Assembly (NCBI GenBank): GCA_013397935.1
Contig: VZRN01003155.1
Span: 1,290,668 to 1,354,667 of the forward strand
Length of the DNA stretch: 64,000 bases
Source: Dasyornis broadbenti
Lineage: Eukaryota; Chordata; Aves; Passeriformes; Dasyornithidae
Reading direction: 5' to 3'
Under the pieces are notes generated by a model. The model was not told the origin of the DNA. It worked only from the letters and a program-made list of their open reading frames with translations, and ran no database searches. Both the position numbers and the translations under genes were made by a program. Below are positions 47,101 to 62,100 of the stretch, piece after piece (position 1 is the first letter of the stretch; the number at the start of each line of letters is the position of its first letter).

Positions 47101-50100
47101 TGGGTTTTTTTATCACTGAGAGATTCATCAACATGTTGGAAAGTTAAATCTGACACTGGCAGCTTGATTCTTCCAGCAGTATAAGCTGGATTTCTTTTCA
47201 CTTCTGCTGTCATGGCACTGACTTTAAGATAGCTGTAGAATTAAAAAAAAAAAAAAAATCATCTTAATGCGTGTCCTCTAATTTTTGTGACAATGTTAAG
47301 TAAAATGTGAACCTTACCAGAAAACAAAAGTGTATGTTTTTAGCATGTGCAGTAGTTGTATAAAAGAAATATGGTTTAAAATGTCACTGGTTATTTGTTC
47401 CAGAATGGTGGGAGATTAAGGAGACTGACATTTTAAATTTCTTCTTTACATTAGTGGAATCCTCAATAGTCCAAATATCATTCAATAACCCAGGATACAA
47501 TTATGAGAAAGTCTACCGGTAATTGATATATACATGGAAGGAACATATAATTAAGCACTCTTGTCCTTTCTCATCTATTAAAATAGTCATTTTATGTCAC
47601 ATAATAAAGTACAGCCTTAACTGATTTCCCATTTGTGTCAACTAACAGAGGTTGAGCTGTTTGTCATAACCCATGTTGATAGGCATGCTGCTCATTAGCA
47701 GAGCATCCCTAATGGCCACATCCTGGAGTAGGTTTACATTTTAAAATAAACAGAGGGGCCCTGGATAATAGCTAACTATAACTATCGCCCAAAATAATAT
47801 GGGAACGACACTGTTCTGGAGACTAGCAGCAGCAAACAAACGTGCATTGATATTTTATTTAGAATAGATGAGCATTAATGGTTTTGCCTGTAAAAATTAA
47901 AGCTGATATTAAGTAAACCGCTTGGTTTTCCATGAATTGGATATCTAGATGCTGTCTAAAATCTTACAGAAAGTTTGTCCTTATATTTGAACTGTATTAT
48001 CTTGTTTTAGAGGGAACAGAGGATAATGATGTATTTTCTGGGGTTTTATCTCTGACTGGCCCCTAGAGCACTCCCCACCAGAAGGGCGTTTTGGCCGAGG
48101 GGATCTGTACTCGTGATTCTTTCCATATGCTGCGAGCTCGTCCCGTTTCCATACTGAGCGGAATGATGTAATCAGAGTCACACATTGGGCAGAAATAAGA
48201 GTTCAGTCAGATTCTCTGTTTTGGACAAAGCAGAGAAAAACTCTCTTCTTTACTAAGCCCACCTTACAAACAAATGCCTTGGAAGTTCACAATTTCTGCA
48301 CTGTTCTTAGAGCAGGTCCTGATTTGCAACCACCAGAAAGAGATTTCTGTGGGTTTGGGTTTGTTTGGTTATTTTTTTTTTTTTACACATAGTTGATGCC
48401 CCATTTTTGAAGACAAGTATGTTACCAATGTGCAGTAAGGTGTGGGATTTAACAGTAAGGCGGCTCTGTGGGTTTCAAGGGGCAGATAATTACTGTCAAG
48501 CACATGCAGACATTCCAGGGAAATAGCAGCAACTAAGTAGAATCTAACAGGAGGCTTTGGTGTAGCAAATCTGTGACCTTTCTGCTGTCTTCTTATAAAT
48601 TAACAATCATGTAGCCTTCTGTTAGTCACTGTTTATTAGAAAGTAGTGGAGCCTCCTGTAGGACCCTTGCTGTTAATATCCAGATAGTACTAGATGTTGA
48701 ACAATACAGATTACAAAGTAAAAATAGATATGTGTAAATAATTAAACATATGGATAATCATTTAACTGAAATAAATTCATATATGCCAAGTTGAAATAAA
48801 GCAAGTCTCTGTGCTGACACCAGAAATTTATAACATCTGTTTGACTCCCAATAATCAACCAGCAGTCACTATCAAAGAACACTTAGGGGTGCTTTATAAG
48901 ACTGTGAAATACAAGTCAGTATAAAAGAAGCTTGGGGGATGCTGATACTCTGTCTCCTACAGAGAGAGAAAAAAGGAAAGGAAGGATAGGAAGATGAATT
49001 TGGTATCTGGAATATGTATTATGTTAGTAAGTGAAATATCAAACCCTTATGCGGTTTTTATCTTCTACATATGTAGTGTTTAAAAATAGAAGTCACGCAT
49101 GTCTGAAATTAAATGGCTAGGTGGATTTTGGAGAGCTTCTCTAATACTTTGGTTTTAAATTGATATAGGAGATGAACTGGTGCTGAATTTCTGTGGTAGC
49201 TACAGTGAGCTCACTTTGTGGCATGACTGGTATAAAAATTTGTTAAAATGAGCTGGAGGTAATCTCTTGAAATAATATAAATAAATTTCTGTGTCTGCTT
49301 CATTTGACACTGAGAACAACTAAAACAGAGTCAATTCTAGTTTATTAATGTGTCAACATAGAAGCATCATGATGGATGCTAAAAGCAAGCCCTGTGTGAA
49401 AGGGACCCTCCTGTGTGAAAAGCCAAAAGTGAGGGAAGATCTGAAAGAAGCTTTAGCAGCATCAGAATGATCATTATAGACCTATGAGGAAACAGAGGCA
49501 AAGAGGTTAAAAAGTAGTTTAAGATTTTTAAGGAACTGAAGTTTTACTTACCTCCCCTAAGCACCTAAGCAGTACAACTCTATCTTTATAATTTCTTAAA
49601 ACTTCTCTCTAAATGTTGTCCTTTTTTTTCTGTACTGACGTGAGTGTAGCCTTTTACATTTAACCACTCCTTTGCCTTTCATCCTGTCAACTGAGCTGCA
49701 ATGAACACAACCGTGTCAGACTGGCTGCTGCTGAAACATGACTGGTAAGGAGAGAGGGGCAAACTTGTTTTACCTTAGACACCAGAAACATAAATCATCA
49801 GTTTGTCTATTATGTTTTTTGTTCTTGACATTTTTGTTGTTGCAAATGACCGAGCACTAAAGTTGTGTAGATAATGGGAGTTTTGTTTTGGCAGCCAACC
49901 AGAAGAATGTGGAAAGGGTAAAACCTGAGAGGTTGGTTCTTTTTGAAAGAGTCTTCCTTTTTCTTCCCAAAATGACAATTGTAGAATAGTGCTTCATTTA
50001 TTAAGAAAATATTCCATTTGAGCACAAGAAAATACTTTGTTTTGGAGACTTGGTAAGAAAAATATTTAAGATTTGGTCTAGATTATAAAATAAATGTTAG

Positions 50101-53100
50101 TGGTCTCATTCCCTTTGGCAGATGTACTCTCTCTCTTGATATGTATGCTTTATCTAGCCATGGAAGAATATTTCCCTTTCTTGCCTGATGGGAGGTTTAA
50201 AGCTGTATCTCCTTTCCTCACAAGTGGGTCAGGACAATAGCAAGATGCCAAGACATTGCCCTTGGCATTGGGAATACTGTACAATTACACAAGCTATCCA
50301 AGGATCAAGAGGTCAGTTGGCCTCATTATGTGCCGCATTTGCATCCACACTTGACATTTAGTGTGCATTAAACTCAGCTATGCTGTTAGCTGACTGCCAT
50401 GTCTGAGGTAGATGGCATCGAAAGGCACTAACAGGGCTCTCTTAGAACTAATTTTAACCGGTAAACCATTACAAAAGAGTCCTGAGTAATTTCCTTGGCA
50501 TACACCTGCTGAGATTGAGAATTTCAGTACTGAGGAGGGACTACTGGCATCCTTCCTTCAGCCTCCACCTCCAGGAGTTATTCTGCAGTGATTTGTCATG
50601 GGAAAGTTTGGAGCATGAAAATCCAGTATGTGCATTACTTGTGTAATGCCTGTGTCAGGATGTGCTTAATTCTTCATTTTGCATGCACTGATAACCATTT
50701 TAGTTGTTGACCTAGAGGCCAAAAATCAGATCTTACACTGCTTGGAAGGGTATTCTGTATCTCAGATTAGAGAGGGTTATTTTCCTATTTACTTTGATTT
50801 GTTCTTAAGAACTGGATACACAGTGAAGGAAAGATGACTATAAACATCCCACAGGTCAAGGAACTCACCTGAGCGGTAGAGTTTGATTTAAATCTTGCCT
50901 TAAACTGGTCAGTGTTTTTTCCCTCTTGGCTTGTATTTCTGAGAGAAATGCCAATAGAATCATAGAAACATGGAATTGTTTGGGTTGGAAGGGCCTTAAA
51001 GACTATCTAGTGCCAAATGCCCTGCCATGGCCTGAGATACCTTGGACTAGGCAAGGTTGCTGAAAGTCCCATCCAGCCTGGCCATGAACACCTCCAGTTT
51101 GGGGGCATCCACAACTTCTCTGAGCAACCAGAGAAGTGCCTCACCATCCTCACAGTCAAGAGTTTCTTTCTACCACTGAATCTAAACCTCTTCTTTTTTT
51201 AGTTCAAAACCATTTCCCCTTGTCTTATCATTATCTGCCCATGCAACAACCCTCTTTTTTATATGCCCCCCTTTAGGTACTGAAAGGTTTCTGTAAGGTC
51301 TCCCTGGAGATTTCTCTTTTCCAGGCTGAACAACCCCATCTCTCTCAACCTGTCTGCGTAGGAGAGATGCTCCAGCCCTCTCAATATCTTTGTGGCCTCA
51401 TCTGGATTTGCTCCAACGGGTCCATGTTCTTCTTTTGTTGAGGACCCCAGAGCAGTTTGCAGCACTCCAGATGGGGCCTCACCAGGGCAGAATCGAGGAA
51501 CAGAATTCGCTTCCCCTTGCCCTGCTGGCCACTCTGCTTTTGATGAGCCCAGGACACAATTGGCTTTCTGGGTTGCAGGTGCACATCACTGGGTCATGTC
51601 CAGCTTTTCATACACCTGAACCCCAAAATCCATTTCTGTAGGGCTGTTCTCAGTGAATTCTTCTCCCAGTCTGTACTAATGTCTGGGATTGCCCCAACCC
51701 AGGTGACCCTGCTTTCAATAAAGAAGTAGTTTTTTAGTAGTGAGTAGTGAGAAATTACAGAAACCCATTTCTACTGAGAGAAGACACGGTAGTGGCATCA
51801 GGAATGTTGTCAAGAAATTGAGAGGGTGTAGTAATCTCGACTTTGTTGATGATAGTGATTTTTACTTTCCGTCCGAACTTTTATGCAAATGGTATACTTA
51901 TTTAGAGCTTGGAATTGCATTTCATGAAGGTGCTGTGTATACATAAAACAAATGCAGCGCATGCATGATGGTTCTTGGTGCCATAAATTGATCACTGGAA
52001 AACAGGGTTTTAAACCCCCCTTCAGATTCATTGTAGAAAGTGGCAAATCTAAAACAGATAAATCACATTGCACCATGCCGAAATTCTCAACACATGTAGG
52101 AAAACTATACTACTTATCCATTATTCCAGCCTTATCCATGATCTCTTTATTTCTCCAGTTTCTTCATGGAGGATTTATATCAAAGTCTAATGTATATAAT
52201 AATATATATTATATTTATATAGTATATAAATATAATAAGTAATTTATATATTATAGAATATATAAATATATATAATATATTTGCATATTATATAAATATA
52301 ATAATAAGTAAAAAAATAAAGTAACAAAAATATTTTCTATGGCATGGATGAACAAAACTCTAAAGAACACCCCAGGCATGTATTTATCCTGTGCCATTCA
52401 CAGGATTTGTCCAGACAGCAGGTTTTTTGTGCAGCACAATGCTTTGGATGTTTATAGAGTTTGGTCATGAGGTAGCACACCTGTTCAGCACTTTCTGCTC
52501 TTTTGTAAACCACGTCAAGTTTCCAGAAAGGCACCTGTTCCAAATATATCTATGCCTACAGATATAGGTATATAAGTGTAAAAAGGTATTGTAGGGATGC
52601 TGTTATGTTTTAGGTGTTATTTTAAAATATGCTTTAGAATTTTTGGAACAGTTGCCTTTGCTCAAAGTGCATCTGTCTGCAACTAAGTAATTGTTCTATA
52701 TTAAAGAATTGGTTATAGATATTTTTATTTACTTTGGAATTTTTTTTTGTTTGTTTTTGTTAGTTTTTGTAACGTCTGATGCCTTTAAAGGATGACAAGG
52801 CTAATGCAGTCTTGAGGTAAAGGTTACTTGCTGTCATCAGACACAGTTAATTGTGAAGCTGAAGTTCATACTCTCTGATATTAAGTTTTAGTCCTGAGTG
52901 GCATAGAAAATAGCTTGTTTTACAGGGCAAAGCATTGGCATATATTTACCTATCTTTATTTGTATGAATACACACAACTTTTCTTACTAGTTAATAGTTA
53001 GCCCTGAAAACACTGTTTTCACATACATTAGGTGCACTCCTGTGGCTCTGTGCTTTCCCACAGTTTATCAGCCAGGCTATTTACCAAGTCTGACACTGGG

Positions 53101-56100
53101 AGATCCATTTGAAAAATGAGAACATAATTTAGATGCGAAAGCCACGTCATGCTTGCTACTTGACCATTCTTCTTGTGAATCTTGTTCCACACGTTTGGTG
53201 TACATTGCTTGGTTCCCTTGAAACTAAGTTAAGGGGGGGTGCACTGATTTATAGCAACTAAAGAGTTGTTTCTTCAAAAGAGCTTCATCTTAAGAACAGA
53301 TGTTGACTGTGGGTTTGTATGTTTAGAAATGAAGATCTTTAAATGGGCATCTTTAATTTTCTCTATTACTTGTGTGTGAATCTCCTCTGTGAAATTTTAT
53401 ACAAGACTTAACTGTTCAGAATTGCACTTGGAGGGAAGTTATGACAAAATTACATGTCTAACCCAAGCTGGATAATGATGACAGTATATATTATTAGGGT
53501 CCCTAACATAAGGGTTTTTACACTGAAAGACTGTGAGGTTTGGTCTGGGTGGTTTTTTGGTTTTTTTTGGTTTTTTTTTTTTTTTTTTTGTTTTTTTTTT
53601 TGGTTTTTTTTTTTTGTTTGTTTTTTTTTTTTTTNNNNNNNNTTTTTTGTTTTGTTTTTTGGTTTTTTTTTTTGGTTGGTTTGTTGGTTTTTTTCCTCTG
53701 AAGAAATCAGGAGCCTAAATGCAGTTATAACTTATCAATTGAGCACTTCCCATATAGAAGAGTGCTTTCTGTTTTGTCAGAAGCAGTGCTGTGGAGACTG
53801 ATACATGCTCTTATGCTGTAGAATTTGATGCAGTATTCTGTTAGAAACTAAACATAAAGTTAGTATACACCTTAACAGGGAAAGTTACAATAAATCAGTT
53901 CCACTGGCAGATCCCATTTTAAATGAAGTCAGGTAAAGATCAGGTTTAAGCAGAATATGTTTAAACAGAATCTAATTAGGAGCTTGTATGTTGTTAAAAG
54001 GATACTGAACTTTAAATTAAATATTTTAAATTAGCTCAAATTCTTTCATTGTACTTTTCTTCCACCCTAATGTATAGCTTAGCTTCAAGTTCTTTGTAAT
54101 TGTTCCAAGCAGATGCCTTTAAAGTGAAATTTCCTGTACGCATTTGAACTCTGATTTCTGAATATGCAAAGGTTTAGTGAAACTAAAAATACTTTGGAAA
54201 TTAGAATTCATTATATAGCTGATCAAAGGAATGTTTCTGTGTCAAAGGATTCCTGATAGGAATCGTGGTGCCAGAGTGGTGCATGCATTTGGCACAAAAT
54301 GCAACTTTACTTTTATGTATAGGATCAACAACATTTTAAGAGCTTTTCCAATGATAAGGAAAGATGAAAAAGCAGAAATAGAGAATTAATTGAGATTGAA
54401 TCTGAGTTATCTGGTTATTTGTCATGCATTTAATTTAAAATCTGGGAGACAAATATTTCATTTTAAAAAAGGAAAAAAGAATGTTTAACTTCACTGCAAG
54501 CAGAAGATGGGCTCAAAGCTGAAAGAAGGTGAACAGTTAAAATGTTGGAAATTCAGTTAATCAAAAAGCATATAGAGAGGTTCCTTCCGTGCAAGTATGA
54601 ATGTGCCACATTTGAGGTTTTTCAAATAATGTTAAATATGCTGAAATAAAAATTAAAGGTAAATTTTTTTCTCACTTGCACATATTGTCTTTTACCATAG
54701 TTGCAGTGCTGGTCATAATTTCTACATGGTTTATTAATGCATTTGGAATGCCAATAAATGCTTCTGTAGCAGAATTTTTTTTTGTTTTATCTTACCCTTT
54801 TGGGATTTTTTCTCATCTGTTCAAACTGCTGCTTACACAAACAAAGATGAAATCGTATTTATAGGGTCATGGAATAGTTGAAGCTGGAATGTGTGTGCCT
54901 TCAGGACCACAGCACCATTTCTACTGATTATAGTAGGATACTCATCTCAACAATTTTAAAATCATTTCTGTAATAAAAAATATATTGGAAAAAAAATGAA
55001 AGAGGAGAACAAGCATGAAAGCAATTGATGATTGTTCGGTTTATCAAAGTTTGTTTTCACTATGTATTCCTTCACAGTTCCTTTTCTGTCGAACCATGAC
55101 CTGGAAGTACTAGAAGTACTGCAAAACTAAAGTCTTTGATACACAATTTATGCTTGATTTAAGAGGAATATTTATTCTATACAACTTATATTATGAATTT
55201 TCTTTGTATAAATTTACTATTTAGCTAAGTTCAGTGTAATCATAGGATACAAGCCAGTAGTTCCTAGAAAATAATTTTAAGCATTGACAGAATTTTACCT
55301 CTTTTCTATCTTAGAAAAGAGGTAAAAAAACCCCCAGTGTTTATGAAGTATGCTAGTTTGAACTGTAGTCAAAGTAAGTTTCATCTTCTCTACTTCTGTC
55401 CTTGAATGCATTTGGGACATGAAGAAATAGTATAGTGAGTTATTTTATGATACTTGCTTTAAAGACAGCTTTAGTCCCATAGGCACCGTTTATCATCAAC
55501 TGACATCTTTGGAATAGAAAAGATTTGTTACAGGAGGTTGAAGGAGTATAAACTATGGCATATTACTTTATCACAAAAATTATATGAAACTTCCTTCAGA
55601 TGAACAGTTTCCATTTCTGTACAATCAGTACTCTGCCTATCTTTCTCTTAGCAAACCCAACATATTTCAGATACTTCTGTAATATTTAGCAACTTAATCT
55701 TTCTAATAAAGTTAATGAGCTTTGAAGGTTAATATTGTCCATACCTAGGAAAAATTTGGTTTAGAGACTTGGTAAGTAGATTACTACTGTGTTAAAATTC
55801 AACATAAATTGTCTAAATTTGGAGATACTAAGTCATACATGTATCACAGTATACTAAGGCGGAAAACTAAGTAGGTGAAACTCTATTAATTGGCATCTTT
55901 CTTTATTGACAGGCTAGTGAAGGATGCCCCCTGGGATGAGGTCCCTCTTGCCCACTCCTTGGTTGGTTTTGCCACTGCCTATGACTTCTTGTACAGCTAC
56001 CTTAGCAAGATTCAACAGGAGAGATTTCTTGAAGTAATTGCCAATGCCTCAGGATATATGTATGAAACATCATACAGACGTGGATGGGGCTTCCAGTACC

Positions 56101-59100
56101 TTCACAACCACCAGCCTACCAACTGTGTGGCCCTGCTGGCTGGAAGCCTGGTTCTGATGAATCAAGGTATGTGCTAAGCCGTAGGAATGGTTTTTCTGAA
56201 GTGTATCAACTCGAATCAGCCACTTATGCAGCAAAGTTCAGGATTTGATAAAAATGCTTCTTGGGTTTGCTCTTTTGCTGCTTAGTAAAATTTAATTTAC
56301 TGAATGGAACGAAGGGCTGTGGGCAGATGTACAAGGCATGATGTGTGTGTATATAAATTCAGTTTTCTAAGTGATTCTGAAATTCTTACCTCACAGTTTG
56401 TAAGAATTAAAAAGGCCCTTGTGTGCAGTTTGTCCAGTCGAGATTTATGGACAGTGTCTTTCAGAGTAGATAATCAATGAAGAACGATGCAATTGGTCTC
56501 CTTACACAAAGCATTGTGAAAGTCAGTGGTCAGAATCACCCAGCACTCTGAGCTGGGAGCCAGACAACAGGATAACCTGGACTTTCATCCTAGGCTTCTG
56601 TGCTGTCTCCTAGAAGAGCTGCAAAAATGTAAATTTATCCTCCCAAATGCCACATCTTAGGACCTTTCTTCCCAGCCTTTTCTATGGAGATAAGCAAGGC
56701 TGTGGTTTTTTCCCCTCTGAACTCTGCCATTGCACCCCATAACCAATGGCCATGCCAGGTGTCCTCTTCTTTGCTTTGGTGACATAAAACCATCCTTCCC
56801 GTTTCCAAGATGAATGCCCTGGCCAGTAGCTTTTGCCTGCTCTATCAGCGGGGGGCTATTCCTGTCCTCCTGGAGAATGCAAGTCATGGAGTCAGACAGA
56901 GAGAGAGCAGGTAAGCAATCCTCACTTTAAACCCCAGAGGTGCTTCAGCTGAGAGGTGGAAGTCATGGAGCAAGCTCCTGCTTTTATAAGAATGAATCAG
57001 TATTTCATCGGGTGATTATTTTATATGTGCTAGAAGTACTTTGAAAACTTGATTCCCAGTGGAACTACTTACATGCTGCAAATCAAGGAAAATCTAGTTT
57101 CTGGATGCTGATGGTGTTGCCAAGCTGCTCAGCCCTGCCAAGCCCTGGCACATCTACACGTCACTGGAGCTTTCAAATGCCCAAAGAAGTGTGATAAAAG
57201 ACTGTGGTACCTCCTGTGTCATTTTCTGCTAAGTGCCTGTCAAAACAAACACACTGACTGATGTGCATACGCTGAAAAGCATCAAGAGCATGTGTGGAAG
57301 TTATTCCCTGTCCTCCTGTCTTGCCTTCCACAAATTTAAGACTCAGGCAGTGTTTATTCAGTGGGTTTTGCTAAACTTCATGTAATTCCATCCCTCCCAA
57401 AGCCTTTGTTGGTGCAGAAAGCTGGCAGTTTGCAAGATGATTCTGCTTTTCATTAAACTGTAGACCGTAAGTATGCCTTGTGACAAACAACAGTAACATC
57501 ACAAAGCTGGGCAATATTTTTTTCACTACAGTGATGGTGTTTGGGGGAGGGAAAGGGAAAAAAAGCCAGGAAATTCATGAATTCTTGAGAAATTTGAAAA
57601 TAGTGGCAATATTTCAAATGAAAATAGGTCAAAACGGACTGTATATTTCTAAATTAAGATTCTGGTTTTTCAATATAGAGCAACTTTATTTTTGCAAAAA
57701 TAGCAACTTAAATGAAGTTTTTCTGTTGGTCTAAAATAAAAAAAAAAAATAGAACCTATAATTCCAATATGAAAGAAATAATCTGAAGAAGAAAAAAAAA
57801 AGGAGGGAGAAAAGGAATGAATATATTATGCTTCTGTATCAGATATTTAGCAATTGCAAATAATGTATCCCGGCATAGATCTTTCTCACAGAAGGTTTAA
57901 ATTCCAACTGATAAGTTTAAACACAGTTCGGCTATTGAAACTTGTAAAGACTAAATAGCCAATTTAAAAGTGTGTAAATGCTGCCATAAGAATGAAAAAT
58001 TAAACTAATTGAAATGAATTCTAGGCACGTACGTATTGTGATGACTTTGCACTTAGACACTCAGATATTCAAAATAGAAACTTGAGTAAGGCCTTGATAT
58101 AGATAGAGATACCTGGCTTATATACTGCTAAATTTAGGTGAGATTTGTTTTGGTTTGTCATGTAGCCTGACAGAGTGTTGAGTCTTTTACTTTTTTCATT
58201 TCAATGTATTATTATTCTTTTAGTGTTCTACAAGTACAGCACTGTAGCATAGATATATATACTCAGTAAACAGAATATTAATGCATTACAATGATAAATG
58301 TGCTGTGCTGAACCATGGCAAATAACATTCTTGCAGCAGTCAAAAACTAGCTTTTGTGGCTGTTATGCCACAAGGGAAAACAAAAGTAGAAACATTCAGG
58401 GTTTTATTCTGACAGACCACTGTGCTGCTCCATCAGAGTAATGCAAGAGTATCATAATAGCTGTGAGTAAAGTGGAAATAAGTAGTACCACTGCCCCTGT
58501 TGCTCAGCCCTTCCAGGTCACAGTTTTCTCTTCAGCCAGGCATTTAAAATATCATGTTAGATGCAGGTTGTCTGTTTCGCTTAGACACTGCTATTTTTTT
58601 TTTTGGCAGCCTTGACTAGTAGGATGCCTGAATTACTCATCACTCTGCAGAGCATAAATACAGTATGAAACATTCTGAGTAACAGGATTGAATGTAGCTC
58701 CTTCTCCCTGAGCCTGGCACATGTGCTTCATTCAGCAGGCACTGCTTCACCACGTAGTGGGGTGTAATGTGTGCCAGCTGAGCTTTGCTATAGGGTGGAA
58801 TTACGTCTGGTTAAGTCTGTGTCCAGACACTTGGAGCTGAGAGAACACTGAGTTGCCATGCAGAAGCACAGGGCAGTTTGATCTCTGTTTAGTCCTACCT
58901 CTCTTGCTACTCAGTCCAACAGAAAATAAGAGAAGGCACGTAGCCTTTCCTCTGCAGGGTTCCATGTGCTGACTTCAGCAATACATAAATGCAGTGCTGA
59001 GGCCCTCCTGCTTGTTTAGTGAAGGCAGACTGACACTGAGGAGATTTCTCGTGACTTCTTCTCAGGTCTTGATTTGTGGGGAGCAGATCAAAATAGTAAA

Positions 59101-62100
59101 ATCTCCGAAATGCTTTTCTTTAGGAAAACTAAAACTACTTAGGGCTTGAATATGTGGAGGCTGAGAATTTATCTGCTTGGAAGACTAATTTTATCTGGAA
59201 TTGAGGAGTCTACTTTTGGAATTACCCATGCAAAGCTGTTCCAAAATAGCTTTTATTTGGATAACCCTTTCGGTTGTACAGCAAACTGAAAATATAAGTA
59301 GAACAGAGCAGGTCTTAAAATAGAGCATGAATTAGTAGAATATCAGTTAACTGCAGCTCAAATGTGAACTTTTTTACTTTTTTAGTCTCTGTGGATCTCC
59401 TTACCATGCTGGTGATCCTGCCAGTGAAAAATGACTGATGAGAATTGTTGCATTATTGGAGCCCTCTAGTGGGGCCATCAGTTTGTTTTCATACAGCTTT
59501 AAGTTGAAATACAATAAATAGTCTTGGTTTGCCTCTTTCCTTTTTGAGTGTCCTGAATGCATCAAGGAAATTTTCTTTTTAAGTTGTATAGTCCCACATT
59601 ATTGGCAAAGGTGTTTGATAGATTTTCCCCTGCTGGAGTGACCTTGCTTTGCTGTGTTTAAATACAGTGTTTTATTTTTCACCCTAGAAGTACAGGGATT
59701 CTGCAGCAGTAGTTTGTATTGTGGACCCCCGGATTGCAGATTCCTTGCTGTGAAGGATCCCACTGTGAGAGTAAGATGTCACCATCTCTGAACTGTTGTG
59801 TTGTAATTAGTTTTGCCAACGTCTTTTTCTTTCAGGCTACCTTCAGGAAGCTTACTTGTGGACCAAGCAAGTGTTGGCAATCATGGAGAAGGCCGTCGTC
59901 CTGCTGCAGGAGGTCACAGATGGCTCCCTCTATGAAGGGGTGGCTTATGGCAGCTACACAACCAGATCACTGTTTCAGTACATGTTTCTTGTCCAAAGGC
60001 ATTTTGACATCAATCACTTCAGCCACCCCTGGCTCAAGCAGCACTTTGCATTTATGTACAGGACTGTCCTGCCAGGTAGGTCCTTTGGGTGATGAATGAA
60101 GATGAATGTTTTTATTTTTGAAGCAGCAATAAATTTCGTACTTGAAGTAGTCCATTTTAAAACAATAGTAGACTTGGACTTTTTTTTTTAAGTAACCATT
60201 TCCTTGGATTTTACCTTCATCATTCATCAAAACAGGGACATCTGTGTGTTTATCACTGCTTATTCCACCTTCCACTAGCCCTGGTTGCTCAAAGCCCCAT
60301 CCAGCCTTGCCTTGAACACTGCCAGGTATGGGGCACCCACAATTTCTCTGGGTAACCTGTTCAAGTGCCTCACCAACCCCTTCCTTATATCTAAACTAGG
60401 TGTACCCTCTTTCAGAACCTCTTCCTTATATCTAAATTAGGTGTCCCCTTTTTCTTTTCTTGGAGTTGCTTATTTGCAGGACATTTCATTAGGAACGTAC
60501 ATTGCTCAGATTCCTGGTAAAAAAAGCTTAGATAACTCTCCTGGAACCCTAGATCTTTCCATGTATGTAAGGGAGGCTGAACGCAGCTTTGGCGTGCCAG
60601 CACAGGCACATGAGGGATTGTGCTGACTCCATGTGAGACCTCAGCCATCCTTTGGGGGGAGGTTCCTAAGAGTGAAATGAACTCACACTGGTGGTTTCAA
60701 GGTGAGGCTGCTTTTTTTGTTCCCTGGGGACACCTCTGGTTTATTCCTTTGGAGAATATGCATTCACATAAGAAAAGTGAAAGCTGTAAGGGGAAGTTAC
60801 CTTTGCCAGATTTGAGTGAGGAAAGGAAGCAGATGGGACATTCAGAGTGGATGGGCATCTCACACTTTGTGTAATACTTTGGCTGTCTGTAGCCCAAAGC
60901 CAAAGAGGAAAGGTGAATATTCCAGTTAGCTGCAGCAGAAGGAAGCTCCTGTGTAACTTATTTACAGTTCATTTATAAGCAAGTCTATAAACATCTGAAA
61001 AGGCTGCTTCTGTTTGTACTGCTTGGCTTCCCAGTCACGCTCTTCAAAAACATCTTTGTGTGCTTATTTGTTCTTTCTCACATTCCTTTTCGCTTTTTCC
61101 CAAGGGTTCCAGAGAACTGTGGCCATCGCGGATTCCAACTATAACTGGTTCTACGGGCCGGAGAGCCAGCTGGTGTTTCTGGACAAGTTTGTCATGCGCA
61201 ATGGCAGTGGCAACTGGCTGGCTGAGCAGATCAGAAGGAACCGAGTGGTGGAGGGCCCGGGCACACCATCCAAAGGGCAGAGGTGGTGCACCCTCCACAC
61301 TGAATTTCTCTGGTATGAAAGGGAATGAGTGGGCTCAAAAGGAACCTGGCAGCTGTTTGCTGTTTGTGATAATTCATTATCTTTAGATTTGCACCGCAGA
61401 AATTGGGATAAGGCTGCCCATATGCCACCCAGGGTCATGAGACTCAGAACTTCTTCACTTAGCACGGATGCACCGTTCAGGTTGCTACAGGGAGCACCTT
61501 GGTCATGTCCTACATCTGCTTTTATGGTTTCTTTCTACTGTCTATTGCTTTCATAGAATAAAGGCTGTTCCAAAGGAACTGAGAATTTGGCTGTATGTAG
61601 TCTTTGTTTAATTTGGTCTAGTCTAATAGGGTTTAATCCTGTTGTGTTCTTTTATAATTAATTAGGCAAATATTTAAAGCATGGTTTTCTTTCAAAAGTT
61701 CTGTGAAATAGTATAAACTTTCTTTTAAAAGCTAAAGTAATCTAAGCAGGGCTACTGTTAACTGGATTTGCACACTAATTTGCAAGTTATGCTTGGAGAA
61801 AATACCATGCTAGATGTCTAGATGGATGTTTTTCCATGCAGTTTACAGCAATGCTAACTGCTGTGTGAATCTTCTAAAAGTAAGAAATTAAAAGACTCAA
61901 GAAGCTGTAGATCCACATATGAATTCCCTTAGTTTGTGGAGATAACAAGTATATTTTCGAGGAGTCAGTGTAGCTCTATTTCTCTCTCTTGCAAGAAAAA
62001 TCTAATTGGATATCTGTTGGTGTGCATTTCTGATTGATGTGCACATTAGAGTGCATGTTTGTTAGGCTCCAAGCAGCATTTATCTTGTTATTTGCAAAGT

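Larger units (their letters stand above)
44174..55912 (+). other. DSE: DSE intron, about 11.7 kb
   Basis: It holds a CR1 copy (50953-51708), an AT-only low-complexity stretch (52186-52322), a T/G tract with a small gap (53541-53694) and a 16-bp hairpin (55293-55327). A 169-codon ORF at 45908-46417 and a GC-raised block at 44755-45215 are unexplained but unsupported as genes. Confidence 0.85.

Noticed and set aside
51259..51641. ORFs on both strands near 51.3-51.6 kb
   Set aside because: The minus-strand ones are broken CR1 ORF2 remnants and the plus-strand ones are their shadows, so they are reported only as the CR1 element.
53454..53801. ORF with long runs of Phe, Gly and Trp
   Set aside because: Translation of a T/G low-complexity tract containing an assembly gap.
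54859..54905. Short CR1-like 3' end (GGTCATGGAATAGTTGAAGC)
   Set aside because: Only about 30 bases resemble the CR1 tail and the body does not continue, so it is too short to call.
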